From positions 62,001 to 126,000 of the forward strand of contig JACGCN010000007.1 of the NCBI GenBank assembly GCA_014905825.1: 64,000 nt of DNA. Direction: 5' to 3'. Under the pieces are notes generated by a model, which saw only the letters and a list, made by a program, of their open reading frames with translations, was not told where the DNA came from and did no database searches. This document shows, piece by piece, positions 45,896 through 56,394 of this stretch. Origin of the DNA: Lyophyllum atratum. Its lineage: Eukaryota; Basidiomycota; Agaricomycetes; Agaricales; Lyophyllaceae. Position 1 is the first letter of the stretch; every line of letters starts with the position of its first letter. A program made the position numbers and the translations under genes.

Positions 45896-46060
45896 TAGCT
45901 ACCATCTATCCAGTGCACACAGCCTTCTTGTGCACCTCACATAGTGGACAGGTATGTACCCTTTGGTTGTTCTCCATGCTGATTTAGCAATACCATATTA
46001 TACAAGTGGCACAGCAGGCCTGCATCCCATCTCAATCTATTTATAGACCTAGCCTGGGCC

Positions 46061-46200
46061 ATTAGATGCCGGGGCTATATTCATTATGGTTCTCATTGCG
46101 CACTGGCATTTCATTGCGCGCGTGCGCTGCTTCATTAGTGTTCTCATTAGGTGCCGGGGCTAGTTTCATTGCAATTTTCATTGCACACTGGCAGCCCCTT
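46061..46200. repeat. Two direct repeats of about 56 bp
   Basis: CATTAGATGCCGGGGCTA...CATTGCGCACTGGCA (from about 46060) recurs as CATTAGGTGCCGGGGCTA...CATTGCACACTGGCA (from about 46145). Extra TTCATTGC and TTCTCATT words lie in between. No coding function is seen at 45951-46326. Confidence 0.6.
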
Positions 46201-46326
46201 TCATACATTTCATATTTTCATTGGAACTTTAATTGTGCCTCATTACCCAATATGGAGTGATCTAAAATATAGGTGGGACAATTCTATACTACGAGCAACT
46301 ATATACAAGATCTAGAGAGAAAGAAA

Positions 46327-46778
46327 TCAGTTCCGGATAAGTAAGAGTATCGAAAGAAAGAACATACCATTTTCCCGCCCCCCTGATGACATCGGTCCCC
46401 ATTCGGGATTGCTCGGGAGGATGCGGATGAACCAATCTGAATCGTCCAAGATGCGCCAATCCGGCTGCATTGTGGTCCACCAGGATGCGAAGGCCACGCA
46501 AAATTCTTCTGCCCTCAACTTGGCGAGAATGGGAACATTGAATGAGTGTTTGCACTTCATCCAACATTTTGGTGGGCAGTCGCTATTCATGCAAATTTCA
46601 TCTATTGACTTGACAGAATGTCCTCTCAAACCTAACCCAATTAGTGACCAGGCTCTCCCAGTGCCCTCTGATCGTGATCCTCTTAAAATAGTCGTCGAGT
46701 GCAGGACGAACCCACAACACATCCGAAGTGGACAGGATGGTTTGTGTCGAGGCCATCCCAGGGCTGATAGTGGTAACC
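46327..46778 (-). pseudogene. Uncharacterised basidiomycete protein remnant
   Basis: Minus-strand frames share a readable run: TQTILSTSDVLWVRPALDDY, then CWMKCKHSFNVPILAKLRAE and WWTTMQPDWR, ending near ENGMFFLSI. The block around WWxxxQPxWR is one I associate with short uncharacterised proteins repeated in agaricomycete genomes, often beside transposons. There is a frame change near 46600. The upstream end runs into a 38-bp piece of the element A terminus (46779-46816). Confidence 0.35.
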
Positions 46779-46816
46779 TCTAACCTATACATGACTTGAC
46801 TCATCATCATGTAACA
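46779..46816 (-). repeat. 38-bp terminus of the tRNA-bearing LTR family, inverted
   Basis: Read on the minus strand from 46816 it starts TGTTACATGATGATGAGTC and continues CAAGTCATGTA, matching the first bases of element B before diverging. It shows the family is also present in truncated form. Confidence 0.7.
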
Positions 46817-48717
46817 ATGCCATCATCATCTACTGCACTTCCAAAAGCCGCATTTGACGTAGTCACAGGTTGATTGGGTGGTATGGTGCTGAAGAAGTCA
46901 TTAATTTGGTTCTGAGCATATTGCTTGTTCGACCTGAGCATTGTGAAGGTCCTTGCTCTTTGACTTTGTTTGGGTGGGACTTCTTTTTTGGGACCACTTT
47001 GGGCTCCGGATCCACACTGAACTTTTCCCAATAGTCGGCAGCCATTTGGGCGAGAAGGACATGGTTCTTCTCGATGTTTCGTTCTTTCTGCAGCTCATGC
47101 CGTCTCAACTTCATCTTGAATTATGATCTCTTTCAGAGTTCTGGAGCCAACATTTGCATGCAGCCAACTGCTCTTGAAGCAGTCTGGAACTCTGGGCAGC
47201 ATTCACAAATACGAATAGCACAGCGTCGGGAACAGAAATAAATTGATTGATGCATTGCAGTGGGAATGTTACAAGGGGCTATATCAACCGCTTACAGCCT
47301 TGGCAGGGAATAAAAGCGAAGGAGTGTGGGTGATTGTTCAAAGATTTTAGAGCAAGGTGATGACGGTACAGATGGGGAGATGATAGGAAAAAATGAAAGG
47401 GTCTCAATGGGTTCACAAGAACATAGAATACAAGAGAAATAGTACTGACTCAACCTAAGGAGATCTTGTAATTCACGACAATTAATGCTGGTAGCCGAAT
47501 CAGTGCATCGGGACGCATGAGTGGCATGGTGCGTCGTTCGACCCTGACTTGGGTGGGGTCTTCAAAGGATAGTCAGGACTCAGGACACACTTCCTTTGGA
47601 GGGAGAACTGACCTATGCAAGTCCCCACTCTATTCCAAAATGCTGGGACAAATGGCACTAGATACATCCACAGCCCGAGGCCTTCGACTTGGGTGGCAGA
47701 TGAAGTGCATAATAAGGCGATGCCCTCAGTATAGACGGGCACATCATGATCACCGACAAACACGCTCAGTTGGCTATAGGGAAAAAGAGGACATGGCAAA
47801 TGAAGCTGAATCATCGGGCGGACACAGCGAAGACGATGTGAGGCGGTGCTCGCCGAGGAAAGGCCAGCCCAGGCTAAGCAGATTTTTGCATTGGAAAGTC
47901 CCAGACATACAGCGGGTATGAAATCTGGGGACAGTGCTTGCTCAAGCAAGACTTCCACAGAAACGGTCGACAAAGAGTACACAGGGTGCGATGCCGGATG
48001 CATAACGACGCGATGTGGGTTTTCAGGGGCTTCCCGTTCATGGGTGGGTTCAGGGGGAGCACTGAGGGTTCGGAAGTTTGGGAATCGGTTTGTATGGGTG
48101 AGGGTGCGGGCCTTTGGGTGTTTCCTGTTCATATGGGTATGGGTGGGGGAGCGAAGGTTTGGGGGGAAAGTGAGGGTTCGGGGGTGCAGCCGGAGGCCCC
48201 AATGGGAGTGCGGCCCGCAGTGGAAATGTAATTTGCTACGAATCTGTTTCGTGCTGCTACCGCGCGAATTCAACCGAGATGCTGTTCGTTGCTTTGTGGG
48301 TCACTATGCGTATATAGTTCCAGCCCTTTGATCAGGGCTGCCTCCCTATCATAATTATTAAAAAAAAATGGCATCTTATAATTCCTCGTTCCAAACAGGT
48401 GGGTTGCAGATAGGGTATCCATCGGTACTCTTCGTGTATATGCGCCTGTACACACGTCTAAGATTGGGTAGCTGCTGGAGGAGAAGAAGCGACTCAAGAA
48501 GCGGTTGACATACTTTCAGCTTTCAGGCGGGGCAAAGTCCTGGAGCCTGGAGCAGCTTTCAATTTATATTTTTGTTTTGCGTTTCTTCTGGCTGGTCGGT
48601 GCCCAGATCCATTGCCGGCGCCCAGGTTGCAATGAGTTACGAAAGTCAAAACCTGGCCATAAAGATCCATTCAATAAAGATCCATTCAATCAGGAACAAG
48701 GAAGCAATGATGCAATT
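46817..48717. other. No recognised gene
   Basis: The minus strand at 46863-47114 has a short charged frame (HELQKERNIEKNHVLLAQMA) that may continue the remnant on its left. Minus frame 47500-48273 is long (257 codons) but Pro/His/Thr-rich and opposite a G-rich plus strand (48050-48200), so I regard it as compositional. A 14-bp word AAAGATCCATTCAAT is repeated at about 48660 and 48675. Confidence 0.3.
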
Positions 48718-49490
48718 GTTCATGCCATAGCGCCCGAGCATGTCAACAATGTATTGAGGTTGGGAGAGTGCAATTGAAAATGCTCATCCTCTGGTACTTC
48801 TGGCTCATCCTCGTCGCTGCTGTCAGTGAACTGCATCCTAGGAAAAGAGTGCTCACGGTGGATATTGAGATTTACAGGAGGCATAGGCGGAGGTGGAGGA
48901 GGTCTAGTGACAAACAGTCCAGGGAAAAATAGTACTCATCAAACTCTGCTCTCTCTGAGATGATAGTTTTTTTGGTTTGTGGATTGTAAAACAACCAGCC
49001 CTTGTATCCAGGCGGATAACCAATGAAGATACATCTCTCTCTGCATGGGAGATTCAAGAGATTTGTGCTTATCCCTTTGCACATAGGCACATGTAAGACA
49101 TCCCAAAACTTGAAGATGGCTACACTCTTATCCTCTTGAAGTGCTAAGATTTTCGCATCAAAATGATTTCCTGCGTACACTTTGAATGTCTGGAATGCAA
49201 CCAATGTCTCGCTTTTTTGCCTAAGACCCATTGCAGCTTTAAAGCTGGTGCATTCATCAATGAATGTGACCCAGTAACAGCTGCCTTGCTGTGAGGTAAC
49301 TGGCAGAGGACCATAGAGGTCACTGTGGATCAATTCAAGTGGTTTAGAAGCACGACTAGGTGACAAGGGGAAAGGATTTGAGCGCACTTTGCCAGCCAAG
49401 CATGGCTCACAAATCGGATCAGGCTCCTGAGACAATTTCAACGCAAGCGACCACACCAGCTCAAAGTAACTAAAGCGAGTTGTACATACT
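48718..49490 (-). pseudogene. Older Ty1/copia fragment: pre-integrase, integrase core, linker
   Basis: Minus strand frame 48872-49456: LSQEPDPICEPCLAGKVRSN, then LIHSDLYGPLPV and WVTFIDECTSF (integrase core with both Asp residues), FDAKILALQEDK and CIFIGYPPGYKGWLFYNPQT. The Pro-rich stretch before RT follows, then a short RT piece (48718-48775). It is more diverged from the array copies than they are from each other and lacks the integrase Glu region. It shows what the array copies lost. Confidence 0.8.
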
Positions 49491-49760
49491 ATAAAAGCAA
49501 GTGAGAATCAAAAGATTGAACTGAAAGCTTTTAGAGCACAGGGCACATAACCTGTTAGAACAGGCAAGCACAGGGATCTCAGGTTAGACAGCTACAAGCT
49601 GAAGGCCAAAGTTAGAAAGCAATATATTAAATAACTGATTGATCTACTCACCTGAAGTCCGAAGTTAGAAACTAGGGACTTCAGGTCGTAATCTACTATA
49701 TCTACTGTGCACAAGGCTGTGTGCACTGGATAGATGATAGCTAAGGAAACTAATCTTGTT
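49491..49760 (-). repeat. Diverged copia leader, primer site and partial LTR
   Basis: AGTAACTAAAGCGAGTTG and TTTTAGAGCACAGGGCACATAACC are degenerate versions of the leader and half-tRNA-like site. The LTR part starts TGTTAGAACAGG at 49553 and fades out near 49760. Visible substitutions and deletions make it the oldest copy here. Confidence 0.75.
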
Positions 49761-50619
49761 TCAACTCCGTATGCGATGAGTGCCGTGGGGGGTGAATTTC
49801 AATAAAAAAACCTTCAAAGAATAAAAAAGGATAAGGTCCACCGCATATGGGATTGTAGTCACCAAGAGCTGTGAGTGCATAGGCCACAGCAAAGATTGCT
49901 GGAGTCAACATGATCACAGATGCTGGTGCGCGGGCCATAATTGAAGGTACAAGCTAGAAATATAGAGTTGTTGAAGTTATGTTCAAGATTGGGGTAGTGG
50001 CTAAAGAGTGCCTCCAAGGTCATCGCACAGTATCGGTAAAGTTTGGGGGGAAGGATGCAAAGGTGCCTGAATGGTTGAGCGCCTCAGCATTCGTTGAAAG
50101 AGGGTGGGGAATCATCGCAAATCAGGGGATGGGGAGAATGTGGTGGATGTGCCAATCCAAAAGTAGACACCTCACAAAGCGTACACATGGGCCAGTATGG
50201 TGGAGGTTGCCAGGTTTCTAACGGTTACGGGTATGGATTAGTGCCAAACATGTCGAGTAGCAATGATAATGGACCGTTTGCTCTCCTCCATAAGAAACAG
50301 AAAATCAAGTAAGAAAGGTATAAAGACGTACCATCTGTTTTTCTATTCGACATACCCAAGTTCTGCTGGACAAGATCGAGGATCTCGTCCAGCTTCTTCA
50401 GCGGCAACTTCTCTTTTCCTTTCTCTTTTGCTTTTTTTTCCTTTCCTCAACTTCTTCTCTAGGATATCTAGTCTTGTTGCCAGACATTATATTAGGGCAA
50501 GAGGAGTTGTTCGCTGCGCTTTCTCCTCAACAGTTCCGGTAATCAACCGGTGATCAACTGGTCTTAGTCGGAAATGCTCTCAAAGAGCACAAATACCAGT
50601 CAGGTCCTCTCAAGCCAAG
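49761..50619. other. No recognised gene
   Basis: A minus-strand hydrophobic frame at 49750-49938 (SVIMLTPAIFAVAYALTALG) could be a membrane-protein fragment. A minus frame near 50340-50410 reads LKKLDEILDLVQQNLG. Neither can be extended. The 50400-50470 stretch is T/C-rich. Confidence 0.25.
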
Positions 50620-50990
50620 TTGCACTCGGATTTCATCACTTGGAATAGCGGGATGACAGCATATCCCTGGCAGATTGACATCACTGAAGCTCTCTTGCTC
50701 GGTCTGGACGGTTTGCTGGAACTGGTGCTAAGACAAATCGTCACGATGCCTTTTGTAATGCCTCTTTTTGTAGAATCCAAGAAGACTGTTATAATTAGAT
50801 ATTATCCCCTTTGAATGCTTTAGAGGAAGGTCAGGTACTTGTTCTGTGCAGTAAATTACTGTCACGTGGCGAGATCTCGGTCACACAAGGACATTTTCCA
50901 CATTGCACCAGGTACAACGAAGAATTGCTCGAACTTGTTGTCCAGGAGGGATCACATACATATCTTGTACCCATGACCAAAGTTTGAAGG
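50620..50990 (+). pseudogene. RecQ-type helicase fragment, N-terminal, Walker A damaged
   Basis: Plus strand: AYPWQIDITEALLLGLD matches the Q-motif region of agaricomycete RecQ-like DEAD helicases. A neighbouring frame then gives VAGTGAKT where GTGAGKT is expected. Frame returns with MPFVMPLFVESKKTVII and, after a stop, LNALEEGQ. Loss of one glycine codon and the frame changes destroy the ATP-binding loop. The remainder to about 50990 keeps weak helicase resemblance (HGEISVTQGHF-like). A second helicase piece, from the middle of such a gene, lies at 55900-56280 on the same strand. Confidence 0.55.
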
Positions 50991-51391
50991 TGTTCGGTCC
51001 TGTACTACAGAGGATACGAATTTTTTTTCTGGCTGCAGTGTTTAGATCAGATTGATAGACTACTCGGTCACGTGGGAAAGCGCCTCTAATCTAGCACCAG
51101 ATACCCTGCTAGGTGGAGAAAACTTCTCCGACTGCTTGTGCACCTCGAAAACGCGGGTCTTATGATATAGAGGATGTGGGGGCAGGAGGGTGGGTGGAAG
51201 GAGGGAAGGGAATGGGGTCAGTAACCTGGTGTATGCGCGGTATGAAGGCAGGAGAATAAAACGCACCTCCCATCGACACTTAGTAAGCGTCTCGGTCAGC
51301 TTCCGAGTTGTATTCACTGTAAGCGCGCGGACTGCCAGATCCCTCCTGAGTCATACGGCACAGGTTCCTCCCCAATCATACCAGGCGTCCA
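50991..51391. other. No recognised gene
   Basis: Between the helicase fragment and the end of the proline-rich gene there is a polyT stretch (51020-51030) and purine-rich sequence (51175-51215). No coding signal was recognised; it probably includes the 3' flank of the gene to the right. Confidence 0.3.
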
Positions 51392-53046
51392 TCACGAAGG
51401 ACCAGCAGAAGAATCACACGGCGTAGATGAGCTCCCATCTCCCCCCGCCTCTTTGCCCACCCCCTGACCATCCTGCTTCCCTCTCCTCCCATCAACCCCC
51501 ACCTCCACGTCCACTGTCCCCCGTCCCTCCAAAGCCTCAGCCCCAAAAGGCCCAACAACGGCACCCTCGTACGGGAAAAGCATCTCCCGCCCCTTCCCCT
51601 TGCCCTTAATACGATCTTGTGCGACCGCAGGCAACGCATACTGCCGTACATGCTCAATCAGCGCGCGGTAATACGACGGGTCCCTTTTTGGCACTCCTCC
51701 TCCTCCTCCTCCTCCTTCGTGTGGTCCTATCCCTCCCAGATCTCAGTATACTTGTTCTCGTCCTCTTTGGGGCCCTTGATGAGGCGGTAGGACACGATAG
51801 CGAGGACCCAGAACATCCTCAAGAGAACACCAATACCACAGCCTAAACATAAACGAGCGAAAAGAAAGTCAGTAGAGAATTCCCGTATAATTGGAAACGG
51901 GCAGGCGCACCAAGGACGAAGGCGACGGCTCTTCCCTCCCACGGGCCCAACACCATCAGAGCGACATGGACACGCTGTAATGTGGAGGAGTTGCGCAGAC
52001 GCTGGGAGAGCCTTCCTGAAGGGGTTAGAGAGATCAATAGCTTTCTGGCGCATGCGGGAGCCGCGGCAGGGACCACGGTGGTTGGCTTGGGGTCCAGGGG
52101 CGGGCCTGACGAGCATGGCGACGTTGGGGTTGGCATTAGGTTGGGGGACGGCGTGGCCAAAACGGAAGTTGGAGGGGAGCCCACTGAGACCAGCAACGAC
52201 ACCCATAACGCCTGCATGCACATTTGACAAGGCCCAGGACGACAGCATACTCGGATTGAACGAGTCTCTCTCTCCCTATCCCTATCCTTCCCTCCTCCGT
52301 CGAGGGCGGGGTTGAAGAGGACCTTGAACGTGGGGGTCGAAGCATATGTGTTGGGAGGGGGCGGCCAGGCCGGGAGGAGTGAATAGATTGGCGGCTTTGT
52401 GGGGGAGGGGTGGGTGCGCGTGTCTGGTGGGGTTTGGCGGGTAGAGCATCACGAGCCTGATGAGTTGACAAGAGTGGGAAGTCGGGTATGGGTTGTTCGA
52501 TCTCGGGCGGCGGTGATGATCAGGGTGGTTGGGCTGCGATGAATAGCGATGGGGGTGGGGAGGGCGGGGCTGGGATGCTATGAATAGTGGTGGGGGCGGG
52601 GTGCGCGGAGGTGGTGGGGGCGGTATTGGTTCTGCTGGCGGAGGGGGTGGGGGAGGCGGTATAGATGCTGATTCTGGCGGTGGCGGAGGGGGTGGGGGTG
52701 GTGGTTCCTCTTCCGTTGGCGGGGGTGGTGGTGGTGGGGTGGACGGCGGTGGTGGAGGTGTGTCGAGGTCCATTTCGTCCGGCGGTGGGACAGGCGGCGG
52801 GGACTGTGTCGGCAGAGGAGGAGGCGGAGGGTCATAGTCTGGTGGAAGAGACGGAGGAGGTGCCGGCTCTGCTGGCTCAGGTCCGGGCTCTCCCCGGGTA
52901 AACGGCGAGGGGACGGGTTTGGGGAGGCCTTTGATCTCACGAGTGCGGGCAGAGGCGGTGGAGAGGGGGATGGAGATGGAGATGGCAGCGGGTGTATTCT
53001 TGCTGGCAATGTGTGTGGTCACTGGTGGCGATGAGGCGCCGTTCAT
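51392..53046 (-). CDS. Proline-rich protein with C-terminal membrane segment, uncharacterised
   Basis: Minus strand from the ATG at 53046 (MNGASSPPVTTH). Residues 40-160 are extremely proline-rich, with runs of 7-10 prolines interrupted by DEMDLDTP and TEEE. A change of frame near 52320 (FKVLFNPALDGG) leads into a Pro/Ser-rich segment with PKPTTVVPAA. Then comes a hydrophobic segment, HVALMVLGPWEGRAVAFVLG, joined through a 60-bp intron (about 51845-51910) to CGIGVLLRMFWVLAIVSYRL and IKGPKEDENKYTEIWEG. One or two membrane spans and a cytosolic acidic tail are likely. A further frame (51392-51690) with PSYYRALIEHVRQYALPAV may be the last exon; a stop or frameshift near 51735 must be bypassed. 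I do not recognise the family, and the exon chain is tentative. Confidence 0.45.
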
Positions 53047-53329
53047 GGCGTCGTTGTCATTCTGCGTGGGACAAGAGGAGGACTATACGATTGTAGTGAT
53101 TAAGTGCAGTCCGCTTGGATATGGGTCTACAACGACTCACCATTCATTGACATTGATTGCAGTGCCCGACGTGCACAAGTAGCTGACTTCCCTTTGAGCT
53201 GGCGAGAGTGTTCTGGGCTATCATCACCAGGGGTAGCGGCTTTGTGGTGCTTATCAAAGATGATTTGGGACAAGGAAGCTTGGATGCGGGCGAAGAAAGC
53301 TCGGTCGTCGACAGGTTCTGCTCTGGGTA

Positions 53330-53653
53330 TTACGCAATGATAATCGATTGTATCTCAACTGATGTACCTTCGAAACATATGCCATCGGATATAGCAAGAT
53401 GCTGCTGCAACATCGCATTCTCCCTTTCCAATGTTTGCTGTGCAATGTGATTTGCTTCAATGGCGGTGAGGACTGCGTGAAGCATGGTCCGAAGGCGCTT
53501 GTTGTCGTCATAGATGTCTTTCTGAGAAGCATTGGTGGCAAGAGGAGGGAAAACATCGGCGAGGGCGCGCATTGCTGCGAATGAACACGGTGGTTGAAGA
53601 TCAATGTGTGCGCGTGAGAAACAAAGAACGTTGAACATCACACTTGCCCTCAC
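53330..53653 (-). CDS. Short hypothetical protein with coiled-coil segment
   Basis: Minus strand: RALADVFPPLATNASQKD, then IYDDNKRLRTMLHAVLTAIE and QTLERENAMLQQHLA. The last parts have leucine spacing typical of a coiled coil. It ends at 53330. It could be an upstream exon of the proline-rich gene or an independent small gene; I cannot decide. There is no known domain. Confidence 0.3.
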   Translation of the reverse strand: MRASVMFNVLCFSRAHIDLQPPCSFAAMRALADVFPPLATNASQKDIYDDNKRLRTMLHAVLTAIEANHIAQQTLERENAMLQQHLAISDGICFEGTSVEIQSIIIA

Positions 53654-53779
53654 AGTCGAATAGGAGTTCAGCGCTCAGCGCTCGTAATTGGAGTTACATG
53701 TTACAGAAAGGTAGTAAATACTGAGCAGTAGGAATACGGCAATCCAAATCAAATCGAGAAATCAAACACAATGGCGTTT

Positions 53780-55500
53780 TCAAGTAGCAACACGTCGTGA
53801 CCTTTGTAGCACCCGTACTCCATCGTGCTGTTCATCTGCTTCTAGCTTCAGAGCGACAGCATACTCAGCTGAAGAAGCAACAGCGCTGCCGGCATTGGCG
53901 GTCATATTCGGCGCTGGAATAGGACCCTTCAACATTATCCCCTTGACCACCCTGTCCTCAGCAAGACCCTGCACGGTGATGGCTTTCCCAGACGGCGTAG
54001 AAAGCAGAGGGGTAGAAAGTTCTTGTAGTCGTGAAAGTGTCTTCTTGGCGCGAAAATTGATACGCTTTGGAGAGCCCAATATAGCTGTTGGCGACCGAGA
54101 AAGCATTGTATGGGGTGTATGGGGTGTCACCGCCTTGTTGTGTGGTGGTGTACGCGGTGGTGTGCCAGGAACCAAGGGAGAATGAAATGGCAACAACGTG
54201 CTGGGGAAAATCGAGGCCGGTGTTTTATTGGCGGCATCTGTCGACACAGTCTTTAGCATTGAGAAACGCCTCGGCGGTTTTGCAGTATGGCGGGACTTCT
54301 TGAGTGGACTTGACTTCAGCTGGGTAGCGGGCTTGCGCTGCAGCTTTCGAGGAGGTGTAGAAGGCTCAGCAGTGGGTCTTTCAGTGCTCCCAGTGCCCGC
54401 AGATGAATCTAAAAGCACTGAGACGATTGCAGTGGGAGGTGCATATGTGGTCAGAGCCGTATCAGACTTCTCAAACGCCGCCGCAGCTTGGCCACCTGTG
54501 GCTAGGATTCCGAAGTTGAGAGGAGCCAGCGGCTGGTTGGCGATAGAAAGATCAGAGTCTGTCTCGGGGGTGGAAAGGTCGTTGCCAAATGGCAGTGAAG
54601 CTGGCAAAAAATTAGAAAAAGTAGCAAAAGAGTACTTTGCAACATACAGTTGACATTCTTGTGTGATTTGGGCTGTGCAAGCGATAAGGCAGTAAACAGC
54701 GCATCGGCACTTGTCACAGCAGGAGAGGCTGATGCCGTTGTAACCACTTTTTGAACTGGACGGGGACGAGGCCGCACCATGGGTGCCATGTCAGGTGTAC
54801 TAGGAGCAATAACTGAAGGCGTAATCAGTCAGCACATCAAAGGCGTTAGTAGAATTACATTGCAGACCTTTCGCCTGCACATCAGGGACTACATCCAGCG
54901 AATTCGAGGATGTGTCGCTGTCACTCCTTGCTGCTGCCTTGGCCTTCCTTCCCTTCTTTGCTGCCCCTGCCTTGCCCTTCCCTTTGCCGGACTTCTTCAC
55001 TTGATTGACCGCCTCCTTCTCAGCTTCTTTTTGCGCCTTGAGCCTCGCCTTCTCTGCCACCTTCTCCACCTTCTCCGCCTCCTTCTCTGCCTTCAACCGC
55101 GCCTTTTCAGCGTCCTGCTCCGCCTTCAGCCTCGCCTTTTCTGCCTTCGACTGTGCCTTTTCGGCCTCCTTTTTCTCCTTCTGGCGTGCTTTCTCCGCCT
55201 CTGCCTCCATCCTCTTCATCTTCTTCTCGGCTTCCTTCCGAGACTTCTCTAGGGCTGCCTCATCAAAAATGACTCCATCCCACTCCGCCCCAAGAACCCG
55301 CTCAGCATCGGTCTTTGCAGCGTCGTGCAGTTCTTGTATCACTTTGCTTCTGCTTTTGCGTTTTTTGTGCACTTGCTGCGCTGGCTTTTCCCATGCTTCT
55401 TGGAGAATTCCGTAAGAATGATTTTGAGCTTTGACGTCTGCTCGGCCTTTAGAGCGAAGGCGCGCTGCTCATCAGATGTCATATGACGGGGAAGTGCTGT
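53780..55500 (-). pseudogene. Lys/Glu/Ala-rich tail and basic C-terminus, probably continuing the pogo-like remnant
   Basis: From about 55480 the frame TALPRHMTSDEQRAFALKAE is collinear with the transposase fragment on its right, after a single TGA. A one-base shift leads to NHSYGILQEAWEKPAQQV. There follow about 90 residues of repeating EKARLKAEKEAEK type (55000-55260), a candidate single alpha-helix or long coiled coil, then GKGKGKAGAAKKGRKAKAA. Later exons (54789-54640 and 54607-53780) give Ser/Thr/Pro-rich sequence with LKSSPLKKSRHTAKPPRR, then SPKRINFRAKKTLSRLQEL, ending QRSRRVAT. A nuclear, DNA-associated protein is a reasonable inference. The frames need several introns or shifts. Confidence 0.4.
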
Positions 55501-55515
55501 ATTCGGGCCACCCGA

Positions 55516-55923
55516 TCATTTGGACTTCTTCTTCGTGAATGCCTTCTGCCGCAAGCGCTCGTTATCCAGGGCAAGAAGCTTCTCCTTGGTCGCGCCTGCC
55601 AGGAGGTTATCGGAAGCCTTCTCTAGAAGCTGGCGGAGTGCCTCGTTCTCGGTGCGGAGAGCATTGGCAGTGGCATGCTTGGGAAGCTCGGCAGGCAGGG
55701 CAATGGCAGCATGATGTGACGGGTGGACGATGGGTGTGGCTTTGTTTGTCGTGTTGCGGGAGGGAGCAAACATGTGATCAAGGATGGCATTGCGATTAAA
55801 AGGTTGGATGCCAGTCTTTCGCCATGCTGCAAGGATCGTCGATTCCTTAAATGCTGCTGTACGAGCTTGATGGTAGTACTTCAAGAAATTAGACTTTGTG
55901 ATGACAACATAATTCCTCTCCAT
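55516..55923 (-). pseudogene. Pogo-like (Tc1/mariner) transposase, end of DDE region
   Basis: Minus strand: ITKSNFLKYYHQARTAAFKE, then ILAAWRKTGIQPFNRNAILD, the well-known block at the end of the DDE catalytic domain of pogo/Fot1-type transposases. A C-terminal leucine-rich stretch follows (ALRTENEALRQLLEKASDNL) and a basic KKKSK before TGA. The catalytic DDE residues lie upstream and are missing: at about 55910 the sequence switches to the helicase fragment on the opposite strand. Confidence 0.75.
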
Positions 55924-56280
55924 GTACCGTTTCTTGCGACATCTGCAACACTACCACCTCTAGTCCTTGCTCAGGTCTGGAGTATGCTACATATTCAAAA
56001 AGACACATCATGCTATCTGAATCTAGGGACTGACCGACCAAACATTTCATGGTTTGTCCGTCAAGGCGAAGCAGCCGTTCCGAAAAGCGGATTCTCAAAG
56101 AATATCGTGAAGGGAAGATCAAAATCCTGCTCATAACCAAAGCAGCAGGCATGGTGAGTGCTTATGTGGATGAAACAGTATTCACACAGCTCATAGAGGT
56201 CAAGGGATGCGATATACCCCATGTCAAACAAGTTGTCCAGTTCATGGTGCGGCTGGCTATATCGTATTTCCTCAATTTCA
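55900..56280 (+). pseudogene. RecQ-type helicase fragment, motifs III to V
   Basis: Plus strand: IIPLHVPFLATSATLPPLVL contains motif III (SAT). LNLGTDRPNISWFVRQ is the RecQ-family bridge, then RSEKRILKEYREGKIKILL and TKAAGM (motif V region) and GCDIPHVKQVVQFMV. Pieces are missing between WFVRQ and RSSRSEK, and an insertion with stops splits AAGM from GCDIPHV. No full-length helicase remains. It abuts the pogo fragment at 55910 and a CCGGTT-type element from about 56395. Confidence 0.7.
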
Positions 56281-56394
56281 GAAGAACAATCACACCTCAT
56301 CCCATTGTTCTGGTTCTCAAAACCCTCCTTGAGGCACTCACTCAAAGTCACTCAGTTATACCATGTCAAAATATCTAGTCGTTCTAGCGCTATT

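Larger units (their letters stand above)
45563..45950 (+). repeat. Inverted, diverged copia LTR relic
   Basis: Plus-strand copy of the copia LTR: AACACCTTCTGGGCTATC, then the CATCTTGATGGT words and ACTTACTACACTGCCTGTTG, split at 45744 by element C and resuming as CTACCATCTATCCAGTGCACAC. Its divergence is higher than that among LTRs 1-4. Together with LTR 4 it forms an inverted pair across about 140 bp. Confidence 0.8.

Noticed and set aside
47500..48273. 257-codon minus-strand frame
   Set aside because: Pro/His/Thr-rich translation opposite a G-rich strand, no domain, no introns, and it lies between repeat relics; not supported as a gene.
52580..52901. Glycine-rich plus-strand frames
   Set aside because: They are the reverse complement of the polyproline region on the minus strand; purely compositional.
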